The notes under the pieces: model-generated
The model's database searches: none
What the model was told of the DNA's origin: nothing
What the model saw: only the letters and a program-made list of their open reading frames with translations
Position numbers and translations under genes: made by a program
In this document: positions 19,220-29,855 of the stretch, piece by piece
Position numbering within the stretch: position 1 is the first letter of the stretch
Layout: every line of letters starts with the position of its first letter
NCBI RefSeq assembly: GCF_014652515.1
Contig: NZ_BMYY01000005.1
Span: forward strand, 124,001-188,000
From: Bacterioplanes sanyensis
Lineage (GTDB): Bacteria; Pseudomonadota; Gammaproteobacteria; Pseudomonadales; Oceanobacteraceae
Reading direction: 5' to 3'
DNA: 64,000 nucleotides

Positions 19220-20593
19220 GTGTCATCCACTGCCTCCGAACACATGCCAAGCGCAGAGCGCCGCGCCGTCGCCTCGCTCGCCTCACTGTATGCCATGCGC
19301 ATGCTGGGCTTGTTTATGGTCTTGCCTGTGATGATGGTAGAAGGCCAGCAGCTAGCAGGTGCCAGCCCAGCGCTGCTGGGGTTGGCAATGGGTGTATACG
19401 GGCTGACGCAAGCACTGCTTCAGATTCCAGCCGGTACCCTATCCGATCGCATCGGGCGCAAGCCTGTCATTATTGGCGGGTTAGTATTGTTTAGCGCTGG
19501 TAGCGTTATTGCCGCTGGTGCCGAGTCAGTTTACGGCATCATTGTTGGCCGAGCATTGCAAGGAGCCGGCGCCATTGCCAGTGCCATTATGGCTTTGGTG
19601 ACGGATCTAACCCACGAGCAGCATCGCATGAAAGCCATGGCCTCCATCGGGGCGAGCATTGGCTTATCTTTTTCCGTGGCTTTGGTAGCTGGCCCTTGGT
19701 TGGCGTCCATCGGTGGCCTGCAAGCCATTTTTGCTTTAACCGCGGCACTGGCCGTCACTGGTATCGTCATTACCGCTTGGTTAGTGCCATCCCCCCCGCG
19801 TCTGCAGCATCGCGATGCCAGTGCCGCCTGGCCAGAAGTGAAGCGGCAACTTGCCAATACATCACTATGGCCGTTGAACCTAGGCATTTTTTTACTGCAT
19901 GCCCTCATGGTTGCTATTTTTGTGGCCATACCGCTGCAACTTGTTGAAGCTGGTATTGGCAGCCATCATCATGCGTGGCTATATCTGCCCGTACTGTTAG
20001 CAGCATTTGTGCTGATGGTGCCCTTTATCATCATTGCTGAAAAGCGCCGACAAATGAAAAGCGTTGTCATCATTGGCGCTATAGTGATTGCGCTTAGCCT
20101 ACTGATGATGGCACTTGCCAACCAGGTTTGGCATTGGGCCGCGCTGATGCTGATGTACTTCTGGGGCTTTAATTTGATGGAAGCTAGCTTGCCTTCGTGG
20201 CTCAGTAAAATCGCCCCAGCAGGTGCCAAAGGCAGCGCCATGGGCATTTACTCCAGCATGCAGTTTCTTGGCGCTTTCCTCGGCGGTAGCCTAGGCGGTT
20301 TGGTGCTGGCGTCGTATGGCAGCAGCACTCTATTTGTGACCTTGGCTCTGCTGGTGCTAGCTTGGTCAAGTATCATCGCCTGTACACAGGCTCCCCGTCA
20401 CTTAACCAGCATGCGCTTGAGCTGCCATCAGTCACTGACACCACAACAACTGGTGGCATTACAGCAACTGGCCGGGGTCGCAGATGTCACCTGGTTGGCT
20501 GACGAGCAGGCTGTTTACCTTAAAATCAGTGCGGACGAGTTCGACGCATCCACCGCGCATACCATTATCAACCCCGCTCAGGCAGTGGCCTAG
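19220..20593 (+). CDS. yajR: MFS transporter, YajR type
   Basis: This proton-coupled MFS exporter has 12 membrane segments and the family motif [13 protein letters not shown] between helices 2 and 3. The last ~60 residues after the helices (from [11 protein letters not shown]) form a small ferredoxin-like cytoplasmic domain, as in E. coli YajR. That extra domain distinguishes it from ordinary drug exporters. Start GTG 19220 is chosen because upstream codons overlap unrelated sequence; ATG 19244 is also possible. uvrA and ssb flank it in the same order as in Pseudomonas. The substrate is unknown. Confidence 0.82.
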   Translation: MSSTASEHMPSAERRAVASLASLYAMRMLGLFMVLPVMMVEGQQLAGASPALLGLAMGVYGLTQALLQIPAGTLSDRIGRKPVIIGGLVLFSAGSVIAAGAESVYGIIVGRALQGAGAIASAIMALVTDLTHEQHRMKAMASIGASIGLSFSVALVAGPWLASIGGLQAIFALTAALAVTGIVITAWLVPSPPRLQHRDASAAWPEVKRQLANTSLWPLNLGIFLLHALMVAIFVAIPLQLVEAGIGSHHHAWLYLPVLLAAFVLMVPFIIIAEKRRQMKSVVIIGAIVIALSLLMMALANQVWHWAALMLMYFWGFNLMEASLPSWLSKIAPAGAKGSAMGIYSSMQFLGAFLGGSLGGLVLASYGSSTLFVTLALLVLAWSSIIACTQAPRHLTSMRLSCHQSLTPQQLVALQQLAGVADVTWLADEQAVYLKISADEFDASTAHTIINPAQAVA

Positions 20594-20613
20594 CGAACAA
20601 GCAGGAGCCAAAC

Positions 20614-21291
20614 ATGGGTCGCAGCGTAAACAAAGTGACATTAATCGGAACCCTGGGACGAGACCCAGAAGTCCGTTACATGCCCAACGGTAATGCCGTT
20701 GCCAATCTTAGCTTGGCAACCGACGAGAGTTATAACGATAAGCAAACCGGACAAAAAGTCGAGCAGACCGAATGGCACCGCATCACGGTATATGGCAAGT
20801 TGGCCGAGATCATTCAGCAATACTTGAAGAAAGGCTCTCGCGCCTACTTTGAAGGCAAGCTAAGAACTCGTGAATGGGAAAAAGACGGCGTTAAGCGCTA
20901 CACCACGGAAATCATCGCCAACGACATGATGATGCTAGACAGCCGTGGCGATAACAACGGCGGTGGCTACGGCAACCAAGGCATGGCCCAGCCCATGGGT
21001 GGAATGAACAACCCGGGTATGAATCAACCGATGGGCCAGGGTGGCTATCAACAGCCTCAACAACAGCCACCACAACAGCCGCAGCAGCAGGCGCCGATGA
21101 CGTCTGCACCGCAGCAGGGCTATCAGCAGCAGCCGGCACCACAACATGCGCCGCAACAGCAACAGCCCATGCAGCAGCCGCCACAACAACAACCCGCTCC
21201 ACAACCTGGGTATCAGCAACCGCAGCAGCCTCAACAGGCGCCGCAGCCCAGCAATAACTTTGACGACTTTGACGACGATATTCCGTTTTAA
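20614..21291 (+). CDS. ssb: Single-stranded DNA-binding protein
   Basis: SSB coats single-stranded DNA during replication, repair and recombination. The 225-residue protein has the OB fold in residues 1-110 ([22 protein letters not shown]). A long disordered linker very rich in Gln, Pro and Gly follows, and the tail DDDIPF docks partner proteins. The linker is longer than that of E. coli SSB (178 residues), with many CAGCAACAG-like codons that could change length by slippage. The gene lies 20 bases after yajR, with ribosome site GCAGGAG. Confidence 0.98.
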   Translation: MGRSVNKVTLIGTLGRDPEVRYMPNGNAVANLSLATDESYNDKQTGQKVEQTEWHRITVYGKLAEIIQQYLKKGSRAYFEGKLRTREWEKDGVKRYTTEIIANDMMMLDSRGDNNGGGYGNQGMAQPMGGMNNPGMNQPMGQGGYQQPQQQPPQQPQQQAPMTSAPQQGYQQQPAPQHAPQQQQPMQQPPQQQPAPQPGYQQPQQPQQAPQPSNNFDDFDDDIPF

Positions 21292-21305
21292 CAACGGCAA
21301 AAGGA

Positions 21306-21363
21306 GGCAGCGATCCAGTTGCATCGCTGCCACTTAACGCGGGCTGAAAGAAAGTCAGCCCGC
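21306..21363. terminator. Two consecutive hairpins between ssb and moeA
   Basis: The first hairpin pairs GGCAGCGAT with ATCGCTGCC (21306-21331). The second pairs GCGGGCTGA with TCAGCCCGC (21339-21363). Both stems are perfect over nine bases. They sit between the converging ssb and moeA genes, where a two-way terminator is expected, but neither has a good T-run. They may act as mRNA end stabilisers or Rho-assisted terminators. Confidence 0.6.
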
Positions 21364-21382
21364 AGATAGGTTATTTAGGCTA

Positions 21383-22612
21383 TCAGCACATACCGCGCAA
21401 TGAGCCGTCGAAAGGTTCAACAACAATTGTCTCGCCGGCAATCACCGAGCCACGCTCCTGCTCTAGTACGATATAGCAATTGGCCTCTGCCACCGCACTC
21501 AATACCTGAGAATTTTGTCTTGGCAAAGCTTTGGCCTGAACGCCATCAGCACTGAGCCAATACACCCCGCGCTGAAAGTCCAACCGCCCTGGGGTCTTGA
21601 CGATGTCTTCGGCTGCAGTGGCTGGCAGGCGCACTCGCTCATGAGGGCTGGCGCCGCTAAGTAAACGCACGACTTCCGCCCCCAGTTGATGCAAAGTCAC
21701 CAAGGCAGATACCGGGTTACCCGGCAATCCCATAAACCAGCTGTTTTGTAGGCGCCCAAAGGCAAACGGCTTGCCGGGTTTAATCGCCAAACGCCAAAGC
21801 TCAAGTTCTCCCATGGCTTCTACCACACGACGGGTATAGTCCGCTTCCCCCACAGACACACCGCCAGACGTCACCACCAGATCCGCCTTTAAATCGGCCT
21901 CGGCCAATAGTTGCTGCAAAGCGGCTTCGTCATCAGCCACTCGCCCAAGGTTCAGTACCTCACAGCCCATGCGCTGCAGCAAAGTGACCACCATGATGGC
22001 ATTGCTGTCGTAGATTTGACCTGCGCCTAGCTGCTGACCGGCTTCAGCTAACTCATCACCGGTCGAAAATACAGCAGCCACAGGACGCCGTATCACACTC
22101 ACATGTGTAACACCGACGCTGGCAAGCAGGCCCAGTTCCGCCGGTCCTAGTCGCGTCCCGGCCGTCAGTAACTTACTGCCTTGGCGAATATCGCCAGCCT
22201 GGCGCCGAATATTGTCACCGCTGCCCGGTATTTGTTGCACTTGCAGCGTTGCATCTTGTAGCTCAGCGTATTCTTGCATGACCACACGATCGGCCCCTTT
22301 AGGAAGGCTGGCACCCGTCATAATGCGAATGCATTGACCAGGCTGCAGCGGCGGCCCCATGTAAGGGTGCCCAGCCAATGCCTCGCCGACCACATTCCAA
22401 CTGGAGCCCTCGCCATGCAAAGCAAAACCGTCCATCGCTGAGTTATCGGTTGGAGGCACATCCACTGGGCTCACGATGTCTTCACTCAACACCCGACCAT
22501 CAGCGTGCAGCAGAGTCAGCTTTTCAACACCCGCAACCACGCTGACGCGCTCGGCCAAATGAGCCAGGGCCTGCTCGAGCGGAGTTAAGCCAGGCTGGTC
22601 ACAAAGACTCAT
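21383..22612 (-). CDS. moeA: Molybdopterin molybdenumtransferase
   Basis: MoeA inserts molybdate into adenylylated molybdopterin to make active Mo-cofactor. The 409-residue protein has the conserved N-terminal DNSAMDGFAL. It also has TGDEL in the MPT-binding domain, the SGGVSVGEADY loop and GLPGNPVSA. Length is typical. It overlaps the upstream FAH-family gene by 14 bases, so the two are translated together. No other Mo-cofactor genes are in the window. Confidence 0.96.
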   Translation of the reverse strand: MSLCDQPGLTPLEQALAHLAERVSVVAGVEKLTLLHADGRVLSEDIVSPVDVPPTDNSAMDGFALHGEGSSWNVVGEALAGHPYMGPPLQPGQCIRIMTGASLPKGADRVVMQEYAELQDATLQVQQIPGSGDNIRRQAGDIRQGSKLLTAGTRLGPAELGLLASVGVTHVSVIRRPVAAVFSTGDELAEAGQQLGAGQIYDSNAIMVVTLLQRMGCEVLNLGRVADDEAALQQLLAEADLKADLVVTSGGVSVGEADYTRRVVEAMGELELWRLAIKPGKPFAFGRLQNSWFMGLPGNPVSALVTLHQLGAEVVRLLSGASPHERVRLPATAAEDIVKTPGRLDFQRGVYWLSADGVQAKALPRQNSQVLSAVAEANCYIVLEQERGSVIAGETIVVEPFDGSLRGMC

Positions 22613-23267
22613 GCTGAGCTCCCACTCGCAAAGGTACTTCCAACCAATTATTTAAGCTGAGCAGCAACTCATCCCCTACCGCTAAAGGCCCCACACCTGC
22701 AGGCGTACCAGTGAGTACCACGTCACCGGCTTGCAAACCAAAGGCGGAATGAATGTCGCTTAGCAGGTGCTCGATGGGAAACAACATGTCACGACTGCAG
22801 CCGTGCTGTTGCAGCTGGCCATTGCGGTGCAGGCTCAAGGTCAGTGCTTGCCAGTCCTCTACTTGTTCTGCAGCGACAAACTCCGTCAGCGGGCAGGCGC
22901 CAGCAAAGGCTTTGGCGCGCTCCCACGGGTGCCCCTTACTTTTTAGTTGTTGCTGTACATCACGCAAGGTTAAATCTAGAGCCAAGCCAACCCCAGCAAT
23001 GGCACTAACGATGTCGTCATCCTTGTGCGGCGTTTCCCCCATCAGCAAGGCAATTTCTAACTCGTGGTGAACCTCACCCTGCTCGGTCGGAATGGTAAAA
23101 TCGGAGGTTACGTTGACGGCGCAGCAGCCGGGTTTGATAAACAACAGTGGAGAATCAGGAACTGGATTATTCAACTCGGCGGCGTGGTCGGCGTAGTTGC
23201 GCCCAACACAGACAATTTTGCCAATGGGCTCAGAAAATGCCTGGCCCTCTAATTGCGCATACAGCAT
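22599..23267 (-). CDS. Fumarylacetoacetate hydrolase family protein
   Basis: This protein of about 222 residues has the FAH fold. Family motifs are VCVGRNYADHAAE, PLLFIKPG, a metal-binding Glu pair HHELEIALLMG, and VVLTGTPAGVGPL. Relatives (such as E. coli YcgM) are acylpyruvate hydrolases or oxaloacetate decarboxylases. The substrate here cannot be decided. Start ATG 23267 has a strong AGGAGG site and begins at MLYAQLEG; the longer frame to 23327 has no such support. It overlaps moeA at its end, but no functional link to molybdenum is known. Confidence 0.85.
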   Translation of the reverse strand: MLYAQLEGQAFSEPIGKIVCVGRNYADHAAELNNPVPDSPLLFIKPGCCAVNVTSDFTIPTEQGEVHHELEIALLMGETPHKDDDIVSAIAGVGLALDLTLRDVQQQLKSKGHPWERAKAFAGACPLTEFVAAEQVEDWQALTLSLHRNGQLQQHGCSRDMLFPIEHLLSDIHSAFGLQAGDVVLTGTPAGVGPLAVGDELLLSLNNWLEVPLRVGAQHESL

Positions 23268-23342
23268 GATCGCCTCCTTCAGGTCTGCGCTAAATGCGGC
23301 CACTACCACTGCGCAGCCGTCCGGCATTATGATGATCTGACT

Positions 23343-23696
23343 TTAGGCGTGAATCAAATCGGCCAGTTCACGGTGCACCTCCTCGGGGTCTTGCAGATTC
23401 AGCTCCAACAGGCGACGCAAGGCTGTCATGCTATCGAGATCGAGGCTATCACACTGACAGCCCATCACATCCCCGTGACAGTGCACTAAGGTGCAAATCA
23501 TATCGATGCTTTCTAACTCAGATAAAACTAGAGTCACGGTCAGCTCATCTCCGGGCTGCCAGTTGCTACCCTCTGGGCATACCAGCAATATGCCCTTAAG
23601 GCTGATATCCAAACATTGTGATTCAAACGTGCCGCTAGCATGCTGTATCTGCACCGGCTGCAGAAAGCTGACGCGTTGAAAATGCCGCTTTTCCAT
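23343..23696 (-). CDS. Single-domain PilZ protein (c-di-GMP receptor)
   Basis: This 117-residue protein is almost entirely a PilZ domain. The c-di-GMP motifs are both present: Arg4-x3-Arg8 (RHFQR) and DxSxxG (DISLKG, about 30-35). It should therefore bind c-di-GMP and act as an adaptor in the cytoplasm. The C-terminal helix (about 90-117, EEVHRELADLIHA) resembles the extension seen in PilZ adaptors. It is followed by the FAH-family gene 75 bases away. Partners are unknown. Confidence 0.88.
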   Translation of the reverse strand: MEKRHFQRVSFLQPVQIQHASGTFESQCLDISLKGILLVCPEGSNWQPGDELTVTLVLSELESIDMICTLVHCHGDVMGCQCDSLDLDSMTALRRLLELNLQDPEEVHRELADLIHA

Positions 23697-23805
23697 GGTT
23701 GGCGTTCTCCTGAGACTTTGCTACAGCATAGCCGAAGTTACCCTGCTCTGAATAAATCCCTGTTTCTTCGCAGCAACGTCGGCGTGGAATAAAAAGGAGC
23801 TGCAT

Positions 23806-23832
23806 AAAAAACGGCCCGTTGTTAACGGGCCG
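23806..23832 (-). terminator. Rho-independent terminator of ettA
   Basis: A nine-base stem, CGGCCCGTT paired with AACGGGCCG, has a three-base loop and is followed on the minus strand by six T residues (the A-run at 23806-23811). It begins about 10 bases after the ettA stop codon. Confidence 0.92.
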
Positions 23833-23841
23833 CTGTCATGA

Positions 23842-25503
23842 TTACGCCAGTCGCTTGTACTTCATCCGCTTTGGAGCCGCATCGGCCCCCAAACGTTTTT
23901 TACGATCGGCTTCGTACTCGGTGTAATTACCTTCAAAGAAGGTCACCTTGGAGTCGCCCTCATAGGCCAGAATATGTGTGGCGATGCGGTCCAGGAACCA
24001 GCGGTCGTGAGACACCACCATCACGGTACCCGGGAAGGCATCAATGGCCTCTTCCAGTGCACGCAGAGTTTCTACATCCAAGTCATTGGACGGTTCATCC
24101 AGCAACAATACGTTGGCGCCCTGTTTTAAGGTATAAGCCAGCTGCAAACGGCCACGCTCACCCCCCGATAACTCGCCCACACGTTTTTGTTGATCACCGC
24201 CTTTGAAGTTAAAGCGGCCGATGTAAGCGCGGCTGGGGTACTCTTTGCCATTGATATTGAGCATATCTAGGCCATCAGAAATGGATTCCCATACGGTTTT
24301 GCTGTCATCCAACTCTTCACGCAGCTGCTCGACAAACGCCATTTTCACCGTTTCGCCCAGCACTACTTCGCCGGAATCTGGCTGCTCTGTGCCAGCAATC
24401 ATGCGGAACAGGGTGGACTTACCCGCACCATTACCACCGATAATGCCAACGATAGCGCCCGCAGGGACATTAAAGCTCAAGTCATCGATCAACACACGAT
24501 CACCGAACGATTTGGTGACGTTGTGGAACTCGATGACCTTGTCGCCCAAGCGTGGGCCAGGTGGAATGTAGATTTCGTTGGTTTCGTTACGAGTTTGGAA
24601 CTCACGTGAGTTCATTTCTTCAAAACGAGCCAAGCGTGCCTTGCTCTTGCTTTGACGGCCTTTAGCGCCCTGGCGCACCCACTCCAGTTCGTGTTTGATG
24701 GCCTTGGTGTGCGCTTCCTGCTCTTTCTTCTCTTGCTCTAAGCGCTTTTCTTTCTGTTCCAGCCAGTTGGTGTAGTTGCCCTGATAAGGAATGCCGTGGC
24801 CACGGTCCAGCTCCAAAATCCATTCGGCACAGTTGTCGAGGAAATAGCGATCGTGGGTAATGGCTACCACAGTGCCTGGGTACTCTTCCAGGAATTTTTC
24901 CAGCCAGCCCACGGATTCTGCATCCAGGTGGTTGGTCGGCTCGTCTAACAGCAACATATCTGGCTTAGACATCAGCAAACGACACAGCGCCACTCGGCGG
25001 CGCTCACCACCAGACAGTTTGGTGACGTCGGCATCCCAAGGTGGCAGACGCAGCGCATCGGCAGCGATTTCCATTTGTCGATCTAGGTCATGGCCGCCTG
25101 CGGTTTCAATCAAAGCCTCTAACTCACCTTGGCGCTTCGCCAAAGCGTCAAAGTCGGCATCCGGCTCAGCATAAGCGGCGTACACCTGATCCAACTCAGC
25201 TTTGGCATTGACCAGATCGGCCAAGCCATCTTCAACGTTGCCTTTCACATCTTTAGTTGGATCGAGCTCGGGCTCTTGTGGCAAGTAACCAATGTTCAAA
25301 TCTGGCTGTGGGCGTGCTTCCCCCACAAACTCGGTATCAACGCCGGCCATAATGCGCAGCAAAGTCGACTTACCTGCACCGTTCAAACCCAACACGCCAA
25401 TTTTGGCGCCAGGGAAGAAGGACAAGGAAATATCGCGCAAAATCTGGCGCTTGGGCGGAACCACTTTGCCTAAGCGGTTCATTGTGAATACGTATTGGGC
25501 CAT
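23842..25503 (-). CDS. ettA: Energy-dependent translational throttle protein EttA (ABC-F)
   Basis: EttA is a ribosome-binding ABC-F ATPase that gates the first peptide bond according to the ATP/ADP ratio. The protein has two ATPase domains (GLNGAGKST and GGNGAGKST; LSGGERRR and LSGGERGR). The arm and the P-site tRNA-interaction linker between them include GRQSKSKARLARFEE. The N-terminus MAQYVFTMNRLGKVVPP is nearly that of E. coli EttA. The 553-residue length also matches. MAQY is taken as the start, six bases inside the longest frame. Confidence 0.97.
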   Translation of the reverse strand: MAQYVFTMNRLGKVVPPKRQILRDISLSFFPGAKIGVLGLNGAGKSTLLRIMAGVDTEFVGEARPQPDLNIGYLPQEPELDPTKDVKGNVEDGLADLVNAKAELDQVYAAYAEPDADFDALAKRQGELEALIETAGGHDLDRQMEIAADALRLPPWDADVTKLSGGERRRVALCRLLMSKPDMLLLDEPTNHLDAESVGWLEKFLEEYPGTVVAITHDRYFLDNCAEWILELDRGHGIPYQGNYTNWLEQKEKRLEQEKKEQEAHTKAIKHELEWVRQGAKGRQSKSKARLARFEEMNSREFQTRNETNEIYIPPGPRLGDKVIEFHNVTKSFGDRVLIDDLSFNVPAGAIVGIIGGNGAGKSTLFRMIAGTEQPDSGEVVLGETVKMAFVEQLREELDDSKTVWESISDGLDMLNINGKEYPSRAYIGRFNFKGGDQQKRVGELSGGERGRLQLAYTLKQGANVLLLDEPSNDLDVETLRALEEAIDAFPGTVMVVSHDRWFLDRIATHILAYEGDSKVTFFEGNYTEYEADRKKRLGADAAPKRMKYKRLA

Positions 25504-25658
25504 ACTCATTTACCTCTGTCTCAATTGGCGGCCAAACTACTGAAAACGCGGGTGATAAGCAAACCCGGTTATGGTGGCACATTATATGGCATCTTAGTGC
25601 TGCCATTCACAGCGAGTACGGCACCTGACTATCACTGGCGGAATAGCGATAACAACAA

Positions 25659-28600
25659 ATGATCATGCCCTCACATGCGTTCCATCGCCCACAGCCGCGG
25701 CCTAGTAATAGCACCGGATTTCTTCGAACCCCTTTGTTTTTACTCAGTTTCTTTTTTCTCGCTGGGGTACTCGCGATAAATGCTTATCAGCAATGGCGCC
25801 TTGATCAGCAACGTCTTGAACAAGACATTCAACACACTCTGCACAATTACGCCGAACAAACCGGCCTATTGGCCAAAGCCAGCCTACATACCAATACCCT
25901 GTTTACTCTTAGCCATGCTGACCTGCTGGTAGGCTTCGCACAAGCACCGTCGGAACAACAGCGTCAGCAGTTGGAACATAGCCTGCGGCAAGCCATTTTC
26001 AACTACACAGGCTTCTTTTTGCTACATGAGGACCTCACGCTAGCAACCCGCTTAGGGCAGGTATTGCATCAACGTGAGCTAGCGGATTTACAAGCAGAAA
26101 TGGAAGGTTTTCGTGATCACGCCACCATTTTTGCCCTGCGCTATGGCCAGAGTGGTGGTTTCTATATATACACCCCGTTTGAACACCAAGGGCAGCGCTA
26201 TCACTTTTTGGTCAGGCGCGCCTATAGCCAACTCTCTGCCACCATTTTTGAAGGTGGCTTTGATGGCTTTGAGTTAATGCTGATTGATCGGCGACACAAC
26301 AGCATCGCCATTCGTGAAAACTACTACGCCAACAGTGACCAGCAGCCTACCTTGAGTGAGGATGAGCAACAACGCCTGCTGGGGCGCCAGCCACTGGCAC
26401 ACACGCCATGGGACATCGCCGCCCTGCCCGTCGCACAGCAATTGCAACAGCAATGGTGGCAGCGCAGCCGTGGACCTTTTTTTCTGCTGGCTGTATTTGC
26501 CGTACTGGCCTATTTGCTGTGGCGCTATTTACGCCATCAAGAAGCGCGGGCGCAACGTCTAGAGCTACAGCGACGGGAATCAGAAATGCGCGCCGACCGT
26601 GCACTGATGGCCATTGATGAAGCATTGATCTCTACCAATCAGCAGGGCGTGATCGATTATCTAAACCCTAAGGCGCAAAGTCTGCTTAATGCCTTGGGCC
26701 ACCCGCAAGCGCGAGGTGCCAAGCTGTCGGAGCTATGGCCTGATGCTGAAGCGCTGTGGAACCGTGGCATGGCGATGGAAGAACTAGAGTCATTAGAAGC
26801 AGCGATACGGCCCTTACATGTCTATCATCAGCAACAACGCCGCATCTACGACCAAGCATTCAGCCTGCTGTATGACGATACCGACATCAGTGGTGTGGTG
26901 TGGCTGTTACGCGACATCACCGAGCAAATCAAAGCAACCGAAGCACTGGCAGACAGTCGTAGCCGCTACAAAACCTTGTTCGAAGAAGCTGGCGTGGCGC
27001 ATTGCCTGCTGGACATCAGCCGCTTTGACGGTGATTTGCGAGCGGTCACCTTAGTGAACGTCAATCAAGCCGCGGTGCAGATGTTCGCCGCCCAAGATAA
27101 AGCTCAATTGATTCGCGACTACCATCGCTTACTCGGAGCACACCGCCTAGAGCTAGAACGCTCACTGGTCAGAGCGCGGGCACTCGACCTCAGTGCCACT
27201 GAGTTTGAGCTGCAGATGAAAGATTTTCGCGGTCAACAACTGGCTCTGTGGGCCACCCTTAGCTTTCGCTCTGGCACCACCGGCCAGGTGTTAGTCACCT
27301 TGATCGACATTACCGAGCAAAAACGTGCCCACGAAGAAATCCGCCAGCGCGAAGCATTTTGGTCAACCGTCATGGCGGCCTTGCCTGATTTGGTGTACGT
27401 GATCGATCTGACCGATGACTTGAGACAACAAGTTGTGTTTAAGAACCGCTCAATGGGCGAGCTGCTGGGCTATCCCCATACCGCCGCACTCCCCCGCTGG
27501 CAGGACTATGCTCACACCGAAGACTTGCCCTCATTGCAGCAGGAAATTACAGCACTCAGCCAACTGAACATGGGCAGCACTCACACCAGCGTTGCCCGCT
27601 TTCACCATTACGACGGCAGCACCCGCCTGATTAAGTTTAGCGACACCCCGTTTTTGCTGAACGACGAAGGGCGAGTAACGCGCTACATCGGCACCGCACG
27701 CGACGTCACTGAGGATCTCGAAAAACAAGAACGCATCGTCGAAAGTGAGCGTCGCTACCGACTGCTGGCAGAAAACATGAGTGACATCATTTGGGCCACG
27801 GACGCGGATCTGGGCATGAGCTTTATCAGCTCCTCCGTCGAACGCCTGTTAGGCTATAAACCGGATGAATTGATGCGCGAGGGCCTAGGGGTCATTTTCA
27901 CTCGCTCCGAGTTGCGGCAATTGATGCACACTCTGCGCAAGCACCTCAATATCGCCCTGCGCGACCCAGCCAGTGCCCAGCGCCGCGACATTCAAATCAG
28001 CCGCGACATGATGGCCACCAGCAAACAAGGGCAGACCGTCGAACTGGAGCTGACCATCAGTCTGTTGTGGAACGACCAAGGTGATTTGCAAGGCTTTATG
28101 GGGCTTTGTCGTGATGTGACCGAAGCACGCAAAATTGAGCAAGAGCTAAAACTCGCCGCCGAGGTGTTCCAGAGCAGCAATGAAGCGATTCTGATCACCG
28201 ACCGACAAATGAACATCGCTAGCATAAACCAAGCCTTCACCGACATTACGGGCTTTGAGCAAGCACAAGTGATTGGCAAGACACCCGATTTTTTAATGTC
28301 ACCTGAACACCACAGTCCGGCGTTTTACCAAGAAGTGGGCGATGCCTTAGTGGTGGATGGCTATTGGCAAGGCGAAATCACCTATCAATGCCAAAACGGT
28401 GAAAACCGCATTGGCTGGGCCGGGGTCAGCGCCATTCGCGACCAGGAGCAGCAAGTACAAAGCCTGATCATCATTATGTCGGACATCACCGAGCGCAAAG
28501 TTGCAGAAGAACGCATTCATCGGCTGGCTTATTACGACCCACTGACGGGCTTGCCGAATCGCAGTCAAATGCACGAGCACGTTGAGCAGCTGTTGCGCCA

Positions 28601-29843
28601 AAGTGATCAACATGGGCAATCGGCGGCGCTGCTGTTTATCGACCTAGACCGGTTCAAACCCATCAATGACTCCATGGGCCATCCGGCGGGCGATCAGGTA
28701 TTAAAGGAAGTGGCTCAGCGATTAAAAAAATGCATTAAAAAACAGGATGTTATCGCTCGCATGGGCGGTGATGAGTTCACCGTTGCCATCGGTCAACAAG
28801 GCAACAGTGACAGCGCTGCCGATACCGCCATCAAAGTGGGTGAGCGTATTTTACACGCCCTTCACCAACCCTATCTTCTGGGGCAGCGCGAGGTCTTTAT
28901 CAGCGCCAGCATCGGCATTTCCATTTACCCACACGATGGCAACAGTGTGATTGAACTGCTGAAAAATGCCGATTTGGCGATGTATCACGCCAAGGACATG
29001 GGCCGCGACAATGTGCAGTTTTATGACGCCCAAATGAACCAAAAAGCGGTAGAACTGCTGGAGCTAGAAAACGATCTGCGCCACGCCTTAGAGCGACAAG
29101 AGCTGGAGTTATTCTTTCAGCCACAGCACATCAGCGACGGCGGCGCGGTGCAGGGCGTAGAGGCCTTACTGCGCTGGCATCACCCCCGCAAAGGCTTGGT
29201 TTCTCCTGGCGTATTTATTCCCATTATGGAAGACACCGGGCTGATCATTCCCATTGGCCGCTGGGTACTGGAACAGGCTTGCCTCACCTTTGCCCGCTGG
29301 CAGCAACAAGGCTTGAGCCAGCTGCAGCATATGGCCGTTAACGTATCGGCGCGTCAGTTCCGGCAACAAGACTTCGTCGATATGGTGCACGATATTTTGA
29401 ACACCACCGGCATTTGCCCAGAGCAGCTAGAACTCGAGCTCACGGAAAGTGTGCTGATTGACGACCTAGATCACACCCTAGCGGTGTTGCGCGGCCTGCG
29501 CGCGCTTGGGGTACACACCGCCATTGATGACTTCGGCACCGGCTACTCCTCGCTCAACTATTTAAAGCAGTTCCCCGTCGATAGCCTGAAAATTGACCGC
29601 AGCTTTATTCAGCACCTGCCTGACAACCGCAACGATGCGCAAATTACTCGCACCATCATTGCCATGGCCCATAACCTTGGCATGCGTGTCATCGCTGAAG
29701 GCGTCGAAACCGATGCTCAATATCGGTTTTTGGCCGCTGCCGAGTGCGAGCTGCTGCAGGGCTTCTTCTTTAGCCGCCCAGTGCCGGAACAAGAATTGCT
29801 GGAACAACTGCATGCCCACATCGATGATCAGACACTGTTCTAA
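25659..29843 (+). CDS. Membrane sensor with five PAS domains, GGDEF and EAL
   Basis: This 1394-residue protein begins with a transmembrane helix (about 24-42). A ~225-residue periplasmic sensor follows, then a second helix (about 272-290). About five PAS domains span 310-955. The GGDEF domain has intact RMGGDEF (1036-1040), but the I-site is KKQD, not RxxD. The EAL domain keeps EALLRW (from Glu1168), ELTES and DDFGTGYSSLNYL, the key hydrolase motifs. Both synthesis and breakdown of c-di-GMP are therefore possible; the balance is unknown. The DUF3570-like gene starts 12 bases after the stop, so co-transcription is likely. ATG 25659 and 25665 are both possible starts. Confidence 0.92.
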   Translation: MIMPSHAFHRPQPRPSNSTGFLRTPLFLLSFFFLAGVLAINAYQQWRLDQQRLEQDIQHTLHNYAEQTGLLAKASLHTNTLFTLSHADLLVGFAQAPSEQQRQQLEHSLRQAIFNYTGFFLLHEDLTLATRLGQVLHQRELADLQAEMEGFRDHATIFALRYGQSGGFYIYTPFEHQGQRYHFLVRRAYSQLSATIFEGGFDGFELMLIDRRHNSIAIRENYYANSDQQPTLSEDEQQRLLGRQPLAHTPWDIAALPVAQQLQQQWWQRSRGPFFLLAVFAVLAYLLWRYLRHQEARAQRLELQRRESEMRADRALMAIDEALISTNQQGVIDYLNPKAQSLLNALGHPQARGAKLSELWPDAEALWNRGMAMEELESLEAAIRPLHVYHQQQRRIYDQAFSLLYDDTDISGVVWLLRDITEQIKATEALADSRSRYKTLFEEAGVAHCLLDISRFDGDLRAVTLVNVNQAAVQMFAAQDKAQLIRDYHRLLGAHRLELERSLVRARALDLSATEFELQMKDFRGQQLALWATLSFRSGTTGQVLVTLIDITEQKRAHEEIRQREAFWSTVMAALPDLVYVIDLTDDLRQQVVFKNRSMGELLGYPHTAALPRWQDYAHTEDLPSLQQEITALSQLNMGSTHTSVARFHHYDGSTRLIKFSDTPFLLNDEGRVTRYIGTARDVTEDLEKQERIVESERRYRLLAENMSDIIWATDADLGMSFISSSVERLLGYKPDELMREGLGVIFTRSELRQLMHTLRKHLNIALRDPASAQRRDIQISRDMMATSKQGQTVELELTISLLWNDQGDLQGFMGLCRDVTEARKIEQELKLAAEVFQSSNEAILITDRQMNIASINQAFTDITGFEQAQVIGKTPDFLMSPEHHSPAFYQEVGDALVVDGYWQGEITYQCQNGENRIGWAGVSAIRDQEQQVQSLIIIMSDITERKVAEERIHRLAYYDPLTGLPNRSQMHEHVEQLLRQSDQHGQSAALLFIDLDRFKPINDSMGHPAGDQVLKEVAQRLKKCIKKQDVIARMGGDEFTVAIGQQGNSDSAADTAIKVGERILHALHQPYLLGQREVFISASIGISIYPHDGNSVIELLKNADLAMYHAKDMGRDNVQFYDAQMNQKAVELLELENDLRHALERQELELFFQPQHISDGGAVQGVEALLRWHHPRKGLVSPGVFIPIMEDTGLIIPIGRWVLEQACLTFARWQQQGLSQLQHMAVNVSARQFRQQDFVDMVHDILNTTGICPEQLELELTESVLIDDLDHTLAVLRGLRALGVHTAIDDFGTGYSSLNYLKQFPVDSLKIDRSFIQHLPDNRNDAQITRTIIAMAHNLGMRVIAEGVETDAQYRFLAAAECELLQGFFFSRPVPEQELLEQLHAHIDDQTLF

Positions 29844-29855
29844 TCAGGAGAGTTT

